Shown: positions 1-6,194 of the stretch, piece by piece
How the letters are laid out: each line of letters opens with the position of its first letter
How positions within the stretch are numbered: the stretch's first letter is position 1
Assembly (NCBI GenBank): GCA_902795985.1
Contig: CADBNG010000193.1
Coordinates: forward strand, 1 to 6,381
Direction: 5' to 3'
Length of the DNA: 6,381 nt
DNA from: an uncultured Lachnospiraceae bacterium
GTDB lineage: Bacteria; Bacillota_A; Clostridia; Lachnospirales; Lachnospiraceae
Notes under the pieces: model-generated
Seen by the model: the letters and a program-made list of their open reading frames with translations, nothing else
What the model was told of the DNA's origin: nothing
Database searches by the model: none
Made by a program: the position numbers and the translations under genes

Positions 1-375
1 AGCCCCGGATTCAATCCGAAAGTGACGGAATATGTGCTGAAAAAAGGCGTTCCCATGACTCCCGGCGTCTGCACACCGACAGAAATCGAAGCAGCGCTGC
101 AGTTCAACCTGGACGTCCTGAAGTTTTTCCCGGCGGAACCGGCCGGCGGCCTGAAAATGATCAAAGCGCTGGCTGCTCCGTATGTGGGCGTGAATTTCAT
201 GCCGACCGGCGGCATCAGCGCGGCCAATGTACGGGATTACCTGGCATACGACCGGATCGTGGCCTGCGGCGGCAGCTGGATGGTCAGCGGCAAGCTCGTG
301 AAGGAAGGACAGTTCGATGAAATCAGGCGGCTGGTGCGCGAAGCGGCCGGAATCGTGAAAGAAATCAGGGGGTAA
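1..375 (+). CDS. eda: KDPG aldolase (2-keto-3-deoxy-6-phosphogluconate aldolase), 3' part
   Basis: Cytoplasmic class I aldolase that splits KDPG into pyruvate and glyceraldehyde-3-phosphate, the last step of hexuronate and Entner-Doudoroff breakdown. The reading frame is open from base 1, so the 5' end lies outside the window. The 124 visible residues compare with about 205-215 for the family, so roughly the first 85-90 are missing. Visible motifs are SPGFNP (residues 1-6 of the fragment), TPGVCTPTEIEAAL (20-33), LKFFPAE (40-46) and the phosphate-binding MPTGGI (67-72). By family knowledge the lysine of LKFFPAE (residue 41, bases 121-123) forms the Schiff base. The GTG at base 22 is an internal valine codon, not a start. 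The stop is only 5 bases before the kinase gene, which makes the next step upstream in the pathway, so the two are surely co-transcribed. KHG aldolase activity in the same protein is possible. Confidence 0.95.
   Translation, partial: SPGFNPKVTEYVLKKGVPMTPGVCTPTEIEAALQFNLDVLKFFPAEPAGGLKMIKALAAPYVGVNFMPTGGISAANVRDYLAYDRIVACGGSWMVSGKLVKEGQFDEIRRLVREAAGIVKEIRG
367..372 (+). promoter_or_regulatory. Ribosome binding site of the kdgK-like gene, inside the end of eda
   Basis: AGGGGG forms the last two sense codons of eda and lies 8 bases before the ATG at 381. Since it sits inside the upstream gene, initiation of the kinase is probably coupled to translation of eda (inference). Confidence 0.6.
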
Positions 376-380
376 AGAAA

Positions 381-1478
381 ATGGATCTGAATCTGAAAGC
401 TGCTGAAGAATGCCGCTATGATGCTGTGTCCCTGGGTGAAATCATGCTGCGTCTGGACCCCGGCGAGGGCAGAATCCGCACCGCGCGGGAGTTCAGAGTG
501 TGGGAAGGCGGCGGCGAATACAATGTGGTCCGCGGCCTGCATAAATGCTTCGGGCTGCGCACCGGAGTGCTGACCGCTTTCGCGGACAACGAGGTCGGAA
601 AGCTTCTGAAGGATCTTATCGAGCAGGGCGGCGTTGACACGAGCCTGATCTGCTGGAAAAAGACGGACGGTATCGGACGGATCTGCCGCAACGGGCTGAA
701 CTTCACCGAACGCGGATTTGGCATCCGCGGCGCGGTGGGCTGCTCCGACCGCGCCAACACGGCGATTTCCAAGGCTTCCCCCGAAGATTTTGACTTTGAT
801 TATATCTTCGGAAAGCTCGGCGTTCGCTGGCTGCATACCGGCGGAATCTACGCGGCGCTGCCCGAACAGAGCTGCGAAACCGTCATCGCGGCGTGCAAGA
901 CGGCCAAGAAATACGGCACGCTTGTTTCCTACGACCTTAATTACAGGCCCTCTATGTGGTCAGCCATCGGCGGCATTGAGAAAGCCCGTGAGGTAAACAG
1001 GGAAGTAGCCAGGTACGTGGACGTGATGATCGGCAACGAGGAAGACTTTACCGCATGCCTGGGCCTGCAGGTTGAAGGAAACGATGAAAACCTGAAGAAA
1101 CTGAACCTGGACGGATATTATAAAATGATCGCGGAAGCGGCGAAGCAGTATCCTAACTTCAAGGCGATTGCCACCACTCTGCGCACGGTTAAAACCGCCA
1201 CTGTGAATGACTGGAAGGCGATCTGCTGGGCTGACGGCAAGGTATACATGTCCAGGCCATATGACAATCTGGAAATTATGGACCGTGTGGGCGGCGGAGA
1301 TTCTTTCGCTTCCGGGCTGATTTACGGCCTGATGACCACCGGCGATCCCGAAGAGGCCGTCAACTACGGCGCTGCCCACGGCGCACTGGCGATGACCACA
1401 CCCGGAGATACCAGCATGGCAAGCCGGGAAGAAGTTGAATCCATCATGAAGAACGGCAGCGCCCGTGTTAAGCGGTAA
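381..1478 (+). CDS. kdgK: PfkB-family sugar kinase, probable 2-keto-3-deoxygluconate kinase
   Basis: Predicted to phosphorylate KDG with ATP to give KDPG, the substrate of the aldolase encoded just upstream. The fold is the ribokinase/PfkB family. The N-terminal part carries SLGEIMLRLDP (residues 17-27) and the sugar-binding GGGEYN (43-48, usually GGAEAN). SYDLNYRPSMW follows mid-protein, and the C-terminal PfkB signature is DRVGGGDSFASG (301-312). Asp307 there is the expected catalytic base; the family norm is GAGD, here GGGD. The protein has 365 residues, longer than the roughly 310-325 of well-studied KdgK enzymes. Much of the excess appears to lie around residues 225-270, between the NEEDF motif and the nucleotide-binding part. 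ATG 381 is supported by the AGGGGG site 8 bases before it. The KDG assignment rests on neighbours (eda, uxaC, kduI, kduD); from sequence alone, another ketose or keto-acid kinase specificity is possible. Confidence 0.85.
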   Translation: MDLNLKAAEECRYDAVSLGEIMLRLDPGEGRIRTAREFRVWEGGGEYNVVRGLHKCFGLRTGVLTAFADNEVGKLLKDLIEQGGVDTSLICWKKTDGIGRICRNGLNFTERGFGIRGAVGCSDRANTAISKASPEDFDFDYIFGKLGVRWLHTGGIYAALPEQSCETVIAACKTAKKYGTLVSYDLNYRPSMWSAIGGIEKAREVNREVARYVDVMIGNEEDFTACLGLQVEGNDENLKKLNLDGYYKMIAEAAKQYPNFKAIATTLRTVKTATVNDWKAICWADGKVYMSRPYDNLEIMDRVGGGDSFASGLIYGLMTTGDPEEAVNYGAAHGALAMTTPGDTSMASREEVESIMKNGSARVKR

Positions 1479-1484
1479 CCTGTG

Positions 1485-1491
1485 AAGGAGG
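1485..1491 (+). promoter_or_regulatory. Ribosome binding site of uxaC
   Basis: A near-perfect Shine-Dalgarno AAGGAGG stands 6 bases before the ATG at 1498 in the 19-base gap after the kinase gene. It fixes the uxaC start and is the strongest such site in the window. Confidence 0.85.
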
Positions 1492-1497
1492 ATAAAT

Positions 1498-2913
1498 ATG
1501 AAGCAGTTTTTGGATCAGGATTTCCTGCTGAATACAGACGCGGCAAAAAAGCTGTATCATGAGGCGGCGGAGAATCAGCCGATCATCGACTATCACTGTC
1601 ATCTGAGCCCGCGGGAGATCTGGGAGGATATCCGGTATGAAAACATAACCCAGGTCTGGCTGGGCGGGGACCATTACAAGTGGCGCCTGATGCGCTCTGC
1701 CGGTGTGCCGGAAAGATACATCACCGGCGACGCTTCCGACTGGGAGAAATTCGAAAAGTACGCGGAAGTACTGGGGAAGGCCGTCGGCAATCCCCTGTAT
1801 CACTGGAGCCACCTGGAACTGCGGCGCTTTTTCGGCTATGAGGGCATCCTGAACAAGGCGACCGCGAAGGAAGTATGGGAAGCCGCCAACGCGAAGCTGC
1901 AGAGCGATGGCTTTACCGCCCGCGGACTGATCATGATGAGCAATGTGGACACGATCTGCACCACTGATGATCCCGCGGACACGCTGGAGTGGCATGAGAA
2001 GCTTGCCGCGGATAAGACCTTCCCGGTGACGGTGCTGCCTGCCTGGAGACCGGACAAGGCCATGAACCTGGAGAAGACGACATATCCGGAATACATTGCG
2101 CAGCTGGAAAACGCGGCGGGTATGGAGATCGCTTCCTTCGCCGGCCTGATAAAGGCGCTGCGCGCGCGGCTGGATTTCTTTGCCGCCCACGGCTGCAAGC
2201 TGAGCGATCACGCGCTGAACTACGTTATGTATGCCCCGGCGGATGACGCGGAAATTGAAAAGATCTTCAGGGAACGGATGGAGGGCGTCCTGCCTTCTCC
2301 TGAGGCGGAAGCGAAATTCAAGACCGCGTTCATGACAGCCATGGCAGGCGAATACACCCGCCGCGGATGGGCGATGCAGCTGCATTACGGCTGCAGGAGG
2401 GACAACAACCTGGGAATGTTCCGGGCGATGGGTCCTGATACCGGATTCGACTGCGTGGACAACTATGCTCCCAGCGCGCAGACGGCGGCATTCCTCGGCG
2501 CGCTCGAGGATGCGGGCAGCCTTCCGCGGACGATTCTTTACAGCCTGAACACCAACGACAACGCGGCTATCGATACGATCCTCGGCTGCTTCCAGAACGA
2601 CACCGCGGTCGGCCGGATCCAGCACGGGTCCGCCTGGTGGTTCAATGACCATTTCGACGGAATGAGCGAACAGCTGAAGAGCCTGGCCGCACTGGGATAT
2701 CTTGCGGGGTTTGTGGGCATGCTGACCGACAGCCGCAGCTTCCTGAGCTATCCGCGGCACGAATATTTCCGCCGTATCCTGTGCAGAATTTTCGGCGAAT
2801 GGGTGGAGGAAGGTTTCTTCCCGGAAGATTACGACACCCTGAAGGAGATTGTGGCGGATATCAGCTACAACAACGCGAAACGGTACTTCGGATTTGAAAA
2901 GAAAGAGATCTGA
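1498..2913 (+). CDS. uxaC: Uronate isomerase (glucuronate/galacturonate isomerase)
   Basis: Cytoplasmic isomerase that converts D-galacturonate to D-tagaturonate and D-glucuronate to D-fructuronate, the first step of hexuronate breakdown. It belongs to the amidohydrolase-superfamily TIM-barrel enzymes. At 471 residues it matches the family length (about 470 in E. coli). Visible family features are IIDYHCHLSP near the N terminus with the metal-type HxH at residues 33-35, WLGGDHYKWRLMR (about 53-65), QLHYGCRRDNN (294-304), and MLTDSRSFLSYPRHEYFRR near the C terminus (Asp411, Arg413, Arg420, His421). The start is set by AAGGAGG 6 bases upstream. It sits between the KDG kinase and the isomerase/GH28 pair, so it would receive galacturonate released by the GH28 enzyme. 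The reductase and dehydratase that carry tagaturonate to KDG are not in this window. No truncation or damaged motif is seen. Confidence 0.96.
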   Translation: MKQFLDQDFLLNTDAAKKLYHEAAENQPIIDYHCHLSPREIWEDIRYENITQVWLGGDHYKWRLMRSAGVPERYITGDASDWEKFEKYAEVLGKAVGNPLYHWSHLELRRFFGYEGILNKATAKEVWEAANAKLQSDGFTARGLIMMSNVDTICTTDDPADTLEWHEKLAADKTFPVTVLPAWRPDKAMNLEKTTYPEYIAQLENAAGMEIASFAGLIKALRARLDFFAAHGCKLSDHALNYVMYAPADDAEIEKIFRERMEGVLPSPEAEAKFKTAFMTAMAGEYTRRGWAMQLHYGCRRDNNLGMFRAMGPDTGFDCVDNYAPSAQTAAFLGALEDAGSLPRTILYSLNTNDNAAIDTILGCFQNDTAVGRIQHGSAWWFNDHFDGMSEQLKSLAALGYLAGFVGMLTDSRSFLSYPRHEYFRRILCRIFGEWVEEGFFPEDYDTLKEIVADISYNNAKRYFGFEKKEI

Positions 2914-2930
2914 TTATCTGGAGGACGCGG

Positions 2931-3764
2931 ATGAATATCGGGATCAGGCTGCATGACACCCTGCCCGGGAGCCTGAAGGAACGGCTCGGCTATGCCGCGC
3001 AGCAGGGCTTCTCATGCGTTCAGCTGGCGATGGGGAAGGCGGTACCGGGCTTCCGGATGGACGCCGCCCCGGAGCTGCTGACGAGGGAACTGGCGGAAGA
3101 AGTGAAGGCGGAGCTGGCGGAAGCGCGGATGGAATGCGCGGTGCTGGGATGCTATCTGAAGCCTGCGTGCGCGGATGAAGAGGAAGCGGCGCGCATGCAT
3201 GAGATTTACCTGGTACATCTGCGGTTTGCAGCATGGATCGGGGCGCGCTGCGTGGGGACGGAAACCCCGCCTTCAGACGGACCTGACGGAAAAGGGTGCC
3301 GGACGGAGGCGCATTACAGGCTGCTGCTTGACCGCCTGAAACCTCTTGCGCGTGAAGCGGAGGAACTCGGCACCGTCCTTGCGGTCGAACCTGTGTGCAG
3401 CCATATCATACATGGAGCCGCACCGGCGGAACGGATGCTGGAAGACCTTGGAAGCGACAGCGTGCGGATCATTCTGGACGCGGTGAACCTGATTGACTCC
3501 GAGCATACGGAACAGGCGGCCGGGCTGGTTGACGAAGCAGTGCGGAGGCTGGGCAGCCGGGTTACGGTGCTTCACATGAAGGACTTTGTGCCTCAGCCGG
3601 ATGCGCCGCGGCCCCGGCCGGTTCCATGCGGGCAGGGCCGGATGGACTTCCGGCCGCTGCTGCGGCTGGCAAAGGAAAAGAACCTGCCGATGACACTTGA
3701 GAACACAACGCCGGATAACGCGGAGCAGACGCGTCTCCGGCTGGAAGGGATGGCTGACGGATGA
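2931..3764 (+). CDS. Sugar phosphate isomerase/epimerase-type TIM-barrel protein, substrate unknown
   Basis: A 277-residue protein of the xylose-isomerase-like TIM-barrel superfamily (AP endonuclease 2 fold), with no signal peptide or membrane segment. The metal-site pattern of this superfamily is present: Glu153 in LAVEPV, Asp183 in IILDAVNL, His215 in VLHMKDF and Glu257 in LENTTP. These are the positions where epimerases such as D-tagatose 3-epimerase or IolI-type proteins bind a divalent metal, so it is probably an active isomerase or epimerase. A GGAGG site 6 bases before ATG 2931 supports the start. The gene lies 17 bases after uxaC, and its TGA overlaps the ATG of the GH28 gene (ATGA), so the two are translationally coupled. 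Context suggests a uronate, keto-uronate or a sugar released from pectin as substrate; this is inference. It lacks the length and motifs of mannonate dehydratase (UxuA). Confidence 0.8.
   Translation: MNIGIRLHDTLPGSLKERLGYAAQQGFSCVQLAMGKAVPGFRMDAAPELLTRELAEEVKAELAEARMECAVLGCYLKPACADEEEAARMHEIYLVHLRFAAWIGARCVGTETPPSDGPDGKGCRTEAHYRLLLDRLKPLAREAEELGTVLAVEPVCSHIIHGAAPAERMLEDLGSDSVRIILDAVNLIDSEHTEQAAGLVDEAVRRLGSRVTVLHMKDFVPQPDAPRPRPVPCGQGRMDFRPLLRLAKEKNLPMTLENTTPDNAEQTRLRLEGMADG
3761..3764 (+). other. ATGA stop/start overlap between the isomerase-like gene and the GH28 gene
   Basis: The TGA stop at 3762-3764 and the ATG start at 3761-3763 share bases. A purine-rich GGAAGGGA about 10 bases upstream, inside the preceding gene, can serve as the binding site. 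The arrangement is typical of translational coupling and implies matched amounts of the two proteins (inference). Confidence 0.85.
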
Positions 3765-5311
3765 AGATACTCTGCGCAACCTCCCGCAGCTGCGGCGTGC
3801 TGCTGGACCCGGAAGGCATGTACGAGGCCAGGGAGAAACGAACGCTTTTCCTGGACGGGGAGGAAATCGGCGAGGAATACCGCTCCGTCGCATCGGTATT
3901 CGACCTGGAGCCGGATACGGAATATACGCTGGAAAGCGTAACCGCATCCGGGGAAAGGGAAACGCTTGTTTTCCGGACCAGGAAGGAAACCTGCACCCTG
4001 AATGTGCGGGACTTCGGCGCGAAAGGCGACGGGAAAACGGAAGACACGGCAATGATTCAGGCGGCAATTCTCTGCTGCTCTGAAGGCGGCAGGGTGCTGA
4101 TTCCTGCCGGCGAGTATGTAACCGGGCCCCTGTTTCTGAAGAGCCATATGACGCTGGACATTTCGGACGGAGCGGTCCTGATGCTCCTTACCGACAGGAC
4201 GCGGTTTCCGATATTCCCCGGGGAAATCCCGGCGGACAACGCGGACGGCGAACTGCTGCTGGGCCTGTTTGAGGGAAAGAAGACAGACGGGTTTGCAGGC
4301 GCGCTAAACGGCGTCGACCTGCAGGACGTATCGGTGATCGGCGAAGGCACGGTGGACGGCCGGGCGCAGGAAAGCGACTGGTGGATCGATCCGAAAAGGA
4401 CACGGATCGCGAGCCGCGGCAACCTGTTCTACACCCAGCGGTGTTCCGGGATCCTGGTGCAGGGCGTGACCTTCATGAACAGCCCCAGCTGGAACATACA
4501 TCCCACCTTCAGCGAAGACCTGGACTTTATCGATATTAAGGTCCGCGCCCCCTGGGACAGCCCCAACACGGACGGTTTTGATCCGGAAAGCTGCAGCCGT
4601 GTGAGGCTTCTGGGCTCAGAGATCTCCGTGGGGGATGACTGCATCGCGATCAAGAGCGGCAAGATTGATCTTGCCCGGAAATACCGCCGTCCCTGCGAGG
4701 ACCTGGAGATTGGCTGGTGCGCGCTGCTGGACGGCCATGGAGGCGTGACCGTAGGAAGCGAGATGTCCGGCGGCGTGAAGAACGTCAATGCTCACCATTG
4801 CTTTATGCGGGGAAATGACCGCGCGCTGCGGGTCAAGACCAGGCGGGACCGCGGCCGCTACGGGGTTGTGGACGGGATCGTTTTCCGCGACATGCTCATG
4901 GAAAACGTGAAGATGCCGCTCGTGGTCAACAGCTTTTACTTCTGCGATCCGGACGGGAAGACAGATCGGGTTCAGACCAGGGAGAAACAGCCGGTGGACG
5001 AAACAACGCCGACGCTCGGCACGGTTGAGTTCGCCCGGGTCAGGGCGGAAGGCTGCAAAGCCTGCGCGGCTTATGCGATGGGCCTTCCGGAAAAACCAAT
5101 GGAACATCTGATCCTCAGGGACTGCGTGTTCACGTTCGATCCGGACGCTGAGGCGCTGGTGCCGGCTATGGCGCTGCAGGTTGAGCCCTGCCGCCGCCGC
5201 GGCGTGATTGCCGGGTACCTGCAGAAGCTGACGATGGAAAACGTGACCATGGAGGAGATTGAAGGCCCCAGGACCGATCTGACCGAGGTCGGCGGGGTTG
5301 TTGACAAATAA
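3761..5311 (+). CDS. GH28 polygalacturonase-type glycoside hydrolase, probably intracellular and exo-acting
   Basis: Hydrolyses alpha-1,4 bonds of polygalacturonate or oligogalacturonides by the inverting GH28 mechanism. The 516-residue protein has a short N-terminal beta-sandwich-like region (about residues 1-75; the stretch FDLEPDTEYTLESVTA resembles fibronectin III). The beta-helix domain then opens with NVRDFGAKGDGKTEDT from residue 81. All GH28 hallmark motifs are present: NTDGFD (269-274, Asp271), GDDCIAIKSG (291-300, Asp292 and Asp293), GHGG (325-328, His326) and RALRVK (354-359, Arg357 and Lys359). By family knowledge these hold the catalytic acids and the subsite +1 residues. No hydrophobic signal peptide is seen at MKILCATSRSCGVLL, so it likely acts in the cytoplasm on imported oligomers, as an exo-enzyme. 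Fibronectin-like domains precede the GH28 domain in some bacterial exopolygalacturonases. Rhamnogalacturonan or xylogalacturonan specificity cannot be excluded. Confidence 0.9.
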   Translation: MKILCATSRSCGVLLDPEGMYEAREKRTLFLDGEEIGEEYRSVASVFDLEPDTEYTLESVTASGERETLVFRTRKETCTLNVRDFGAKGDGKTEDTAMIQAAILCCSEGGRVLIPAGEYVTGPLFLKSHMTLDISDGAVLMLLTDRTRFPIFPGEIPADNADGELLLGLFEGKKTDGFAGALNGVDLQDVSVIGEGTVDGRAQESDWWIDPKRTRIASRGNLFYTQRCSGILVQGVTFMNSPSWNIHPTFSEDLDFIDIKVRAPWDSPNTDGFDPESCSRVRLLGSEISVGDDCIAIKSGKIDLARKYRRPCEDLEIGWCALLDGHGGVTVGSEMSGGVKNVNAHHCFMRGNDRALRVKTRRDRGRYGVVDGIVFRDMLMENVKMPLVVNSFYFCDPDGKTDRVQTREKQPVDETTPTLGTVEFARVRAEGCKACAAYAMGLPEKPMEHLILRDCVFTFDPDAEALVPAMALQVEPCRRRGVIAGYLQKLTMENVTMEEIEGPRTDLTEVGGVVDK

Positions 5312-5321
5312 TTTTAATCAG

Positions 5322-5330
5322 AAAGGAGAG
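5322..5330 (+). promoter_or_regulatory. Ribosome binding site of kduI
   Basis: AAAGGAGAG lies in the 26-base gap after the GH28 gene, and its GGAG ends 9 bases before ATG 5338. It shows that the true kduI start is 5338, well upstream of the first frameshift, and that the gene's initiation signal is intact. Confidence 0.8.
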
Positions 5331-5457
5331 ACAGCCAATGGACATTCGATACAGCTGCAACCAGCGTGATTTCAGGCGCTACACAACAGAGGAAACCCGC
5401 AGGGAGTTCCTGATCGAAACCCTGTTCACTCCGGATCAGCCGGAAGCGGTCTACAGC

Positions 5458-5463
5458 TCGTGG
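5458..5463 (+). other. First frameshift in kduI
   Basis: Frame 1 ends VYSS, then WTGW and a stop. The family continues VYS-x-(I/V)-DR, which is found one base back, from 5460 (VDRMVTMGIMP). One base is missing between AGC (5455-5457) and GTG GAC CGG. Loss of one G from a TCG GTG junction would explain it exactly, giving VYSSVDR. Confidence 0.85.
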
Positions 5464-5843
5464 ACCGGATGGTGACCATGGGCATCATGCCCGTGAAAGA
5501 GAAGGTTTCAATCGACAAGGGGATCGATATCTGGCACAACTTCGGTACGGAATACTTCCTGGAGCGGCGCGAATGCGGCATGTTCAACGTCGGGGGCCCG
5601 GGAAAGGTGACCGCGGACGGGAATGTGTACGAACTGGGCTACAAGGACTGCCTGTATCTGACCCGCGGGGCGAAGGAAGTATATTTTGAAAGCGACGACC
5701 CGGACAGGCCCGCGAAGTTCTATCTCGTTTCCGCTCCGGCGCACTGCAGCTATGAAAACAGGCTGATCAGAATCGCGGACGCAGCGAAGAAACCCTGCGG
5801 CGACGCGGCAACCAGCAACAAGCGCGTGATCAACCAGTTCATC

Positions 5844-5855
5844 CATCTGTGCTGA
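5844..5855 (+). other. Second frameshift in kduI
   Basis: Frame 2 ends INQFIHLC and stops. Frame 3 resumes at 5849 with [11 protein letters not shown]. The break falls after CAT (5844-5846). Loss of a single G (CTG GTG to CTGTG) restores INQFIHLVLKTC. Loss of four bases CGGA (CATCCGGATGTG to CATCTGTG) restores INQFIHPDVLKTC, which fits the E. coli protein, with PDVLETC, residue for residue. Confidence 0.8.
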
Positions 5856-6180
5856 AAACCTGCCAGCTTTCGATGGGTATGACGGTGCTGGACAGCGGGA
5901 GCGTCTGGAACACCATGCCGGCCCACACCCATGAGCGCAGGATGGAAGTGTACTTCTACTTCGAAGTTCCGAAGGACAATGTTGTTTTCCACATGATGGG
6001 CGAAGGGCAGGAAACCAGACATATCGTCATGCAGAATGAGCAGGCGGTTATATCGCCGTCCTGGTCAATCCATGCCGGAGCCGGCACCAGCAATTATACG
6101 TTTATCTGGGCCATGGGCGGAGAAAACCAGGCTTTTGACGACATGGACGTCATAGAAACCACCGACTTAAGATAAGAAAA

Positions 6181-6187
6181 GGGAGGA
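6181..6187 (+). promoter_or_regulatory. Ribosome binding site of kduD
   Basis: GGGAGGA in the 19-base gap after kduI stands 7 bases before ATG 6195. It favours that ATG over the second in-frame ATG at 6201. The gene has its own strong site, so it can be translated even if kduI is broken. Confidence 0.75.
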
Positions 6188-6194
6188 AAAAGTT

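Larger units (their letters stand above)
5338..6175 (+). pseudogene. kduI: 5-keto-4-deoxyuronate isomerase (4-deoxy-L-threo-5-hexosulose-uronate ketol-isomerase), split by two frameshifts
   Basis: KduI converts 5-keto-4-deoxyuronate, formed from unsaturated galacturonate, to 2,5-diketo-3-deoxygluconate, which KduD reduces. The coding sequence runs through three frames. Frame 1, from ATG 5338, reads MDIRYSCNQRDF to VYSS and hits TGA at 5473-5475. Frame 2 continues from 5460 (VDRMVTMGIMPVKEK to INQFIHL) and stops at 5853-5855. Frame 3 continues from 5849 ([11 protein letters not shown] to TTDLR) and stops at 6173-6175. Joined, they give about 279-280 residues, matching the family's 278 or so from end to end. 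The cupin metal site looks intact: [13 protein letters not shown] (two His and a Glu) and the His of [23 protein letters not shown] and [19 protein letters not shown] are also preserved. As written, no full-length protein can be made. It could be a very recent pseudogene or consensus/sequencing errors. Identity is certain; the broken state depends on read quality. Confidence 0.9.

Noticed and set aside
22..375. A separate short gene starting at GTG 22
   Set aside because: The frame is open to base 1, and the residues before it (SPGFNP) match the KDPG aldolase family, so GTG 22 is internal.
1468..2760. A 430-codon open frame on the minus strand opposite uxaC
   Set aside because: It lies wholly antisense to a clear, full-length UxaC, and its translation is rich in Arg, His, Gln and Val with no recognisable motif. 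This is a typical shadow in GC-rich coding DNA.
2931..3764. Mannonate dehydratase (UxuA) as identity of the TIM-barrel protein
   Set aside because: UxuA also has a xylose-isomerase-like fold and would fit the pathway, but it is clearly longer (about 350-390 residues) and its characteristic motifs are not seen here.
3273..4147. Overlapping minus-strand open frames across the isomerase/GH28 junction
   Set aside because: The translations are low in complexity (Pro, Arg, Ser rich), have no family features, and are antisense to two well-supported genes.
5312..5337. Possible terminator or promoter in the largest intergenic gap
   Set aside because: The gap is 26 bases, mostly the kduI ribosome binding site, with no inverted repeat followed by a T run and no room for a promoter.
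5455..5855. Programmed ribosomal frameshifting within kduI
   Set aside because: Neither junction carries a slippery heptamer of the X-XXY-YYZ type, I see no convincing downstream hairpin, and KduI is not known to use frameshifting. Two such events in one gene would be very unlikely.
5473..5855. TGA readthrough or selenocysteine at the two internal TGA codons of kduI
   Set aside because: The homology continues in a different frame before each TGA is reached, so readthrough would not restore the protein.
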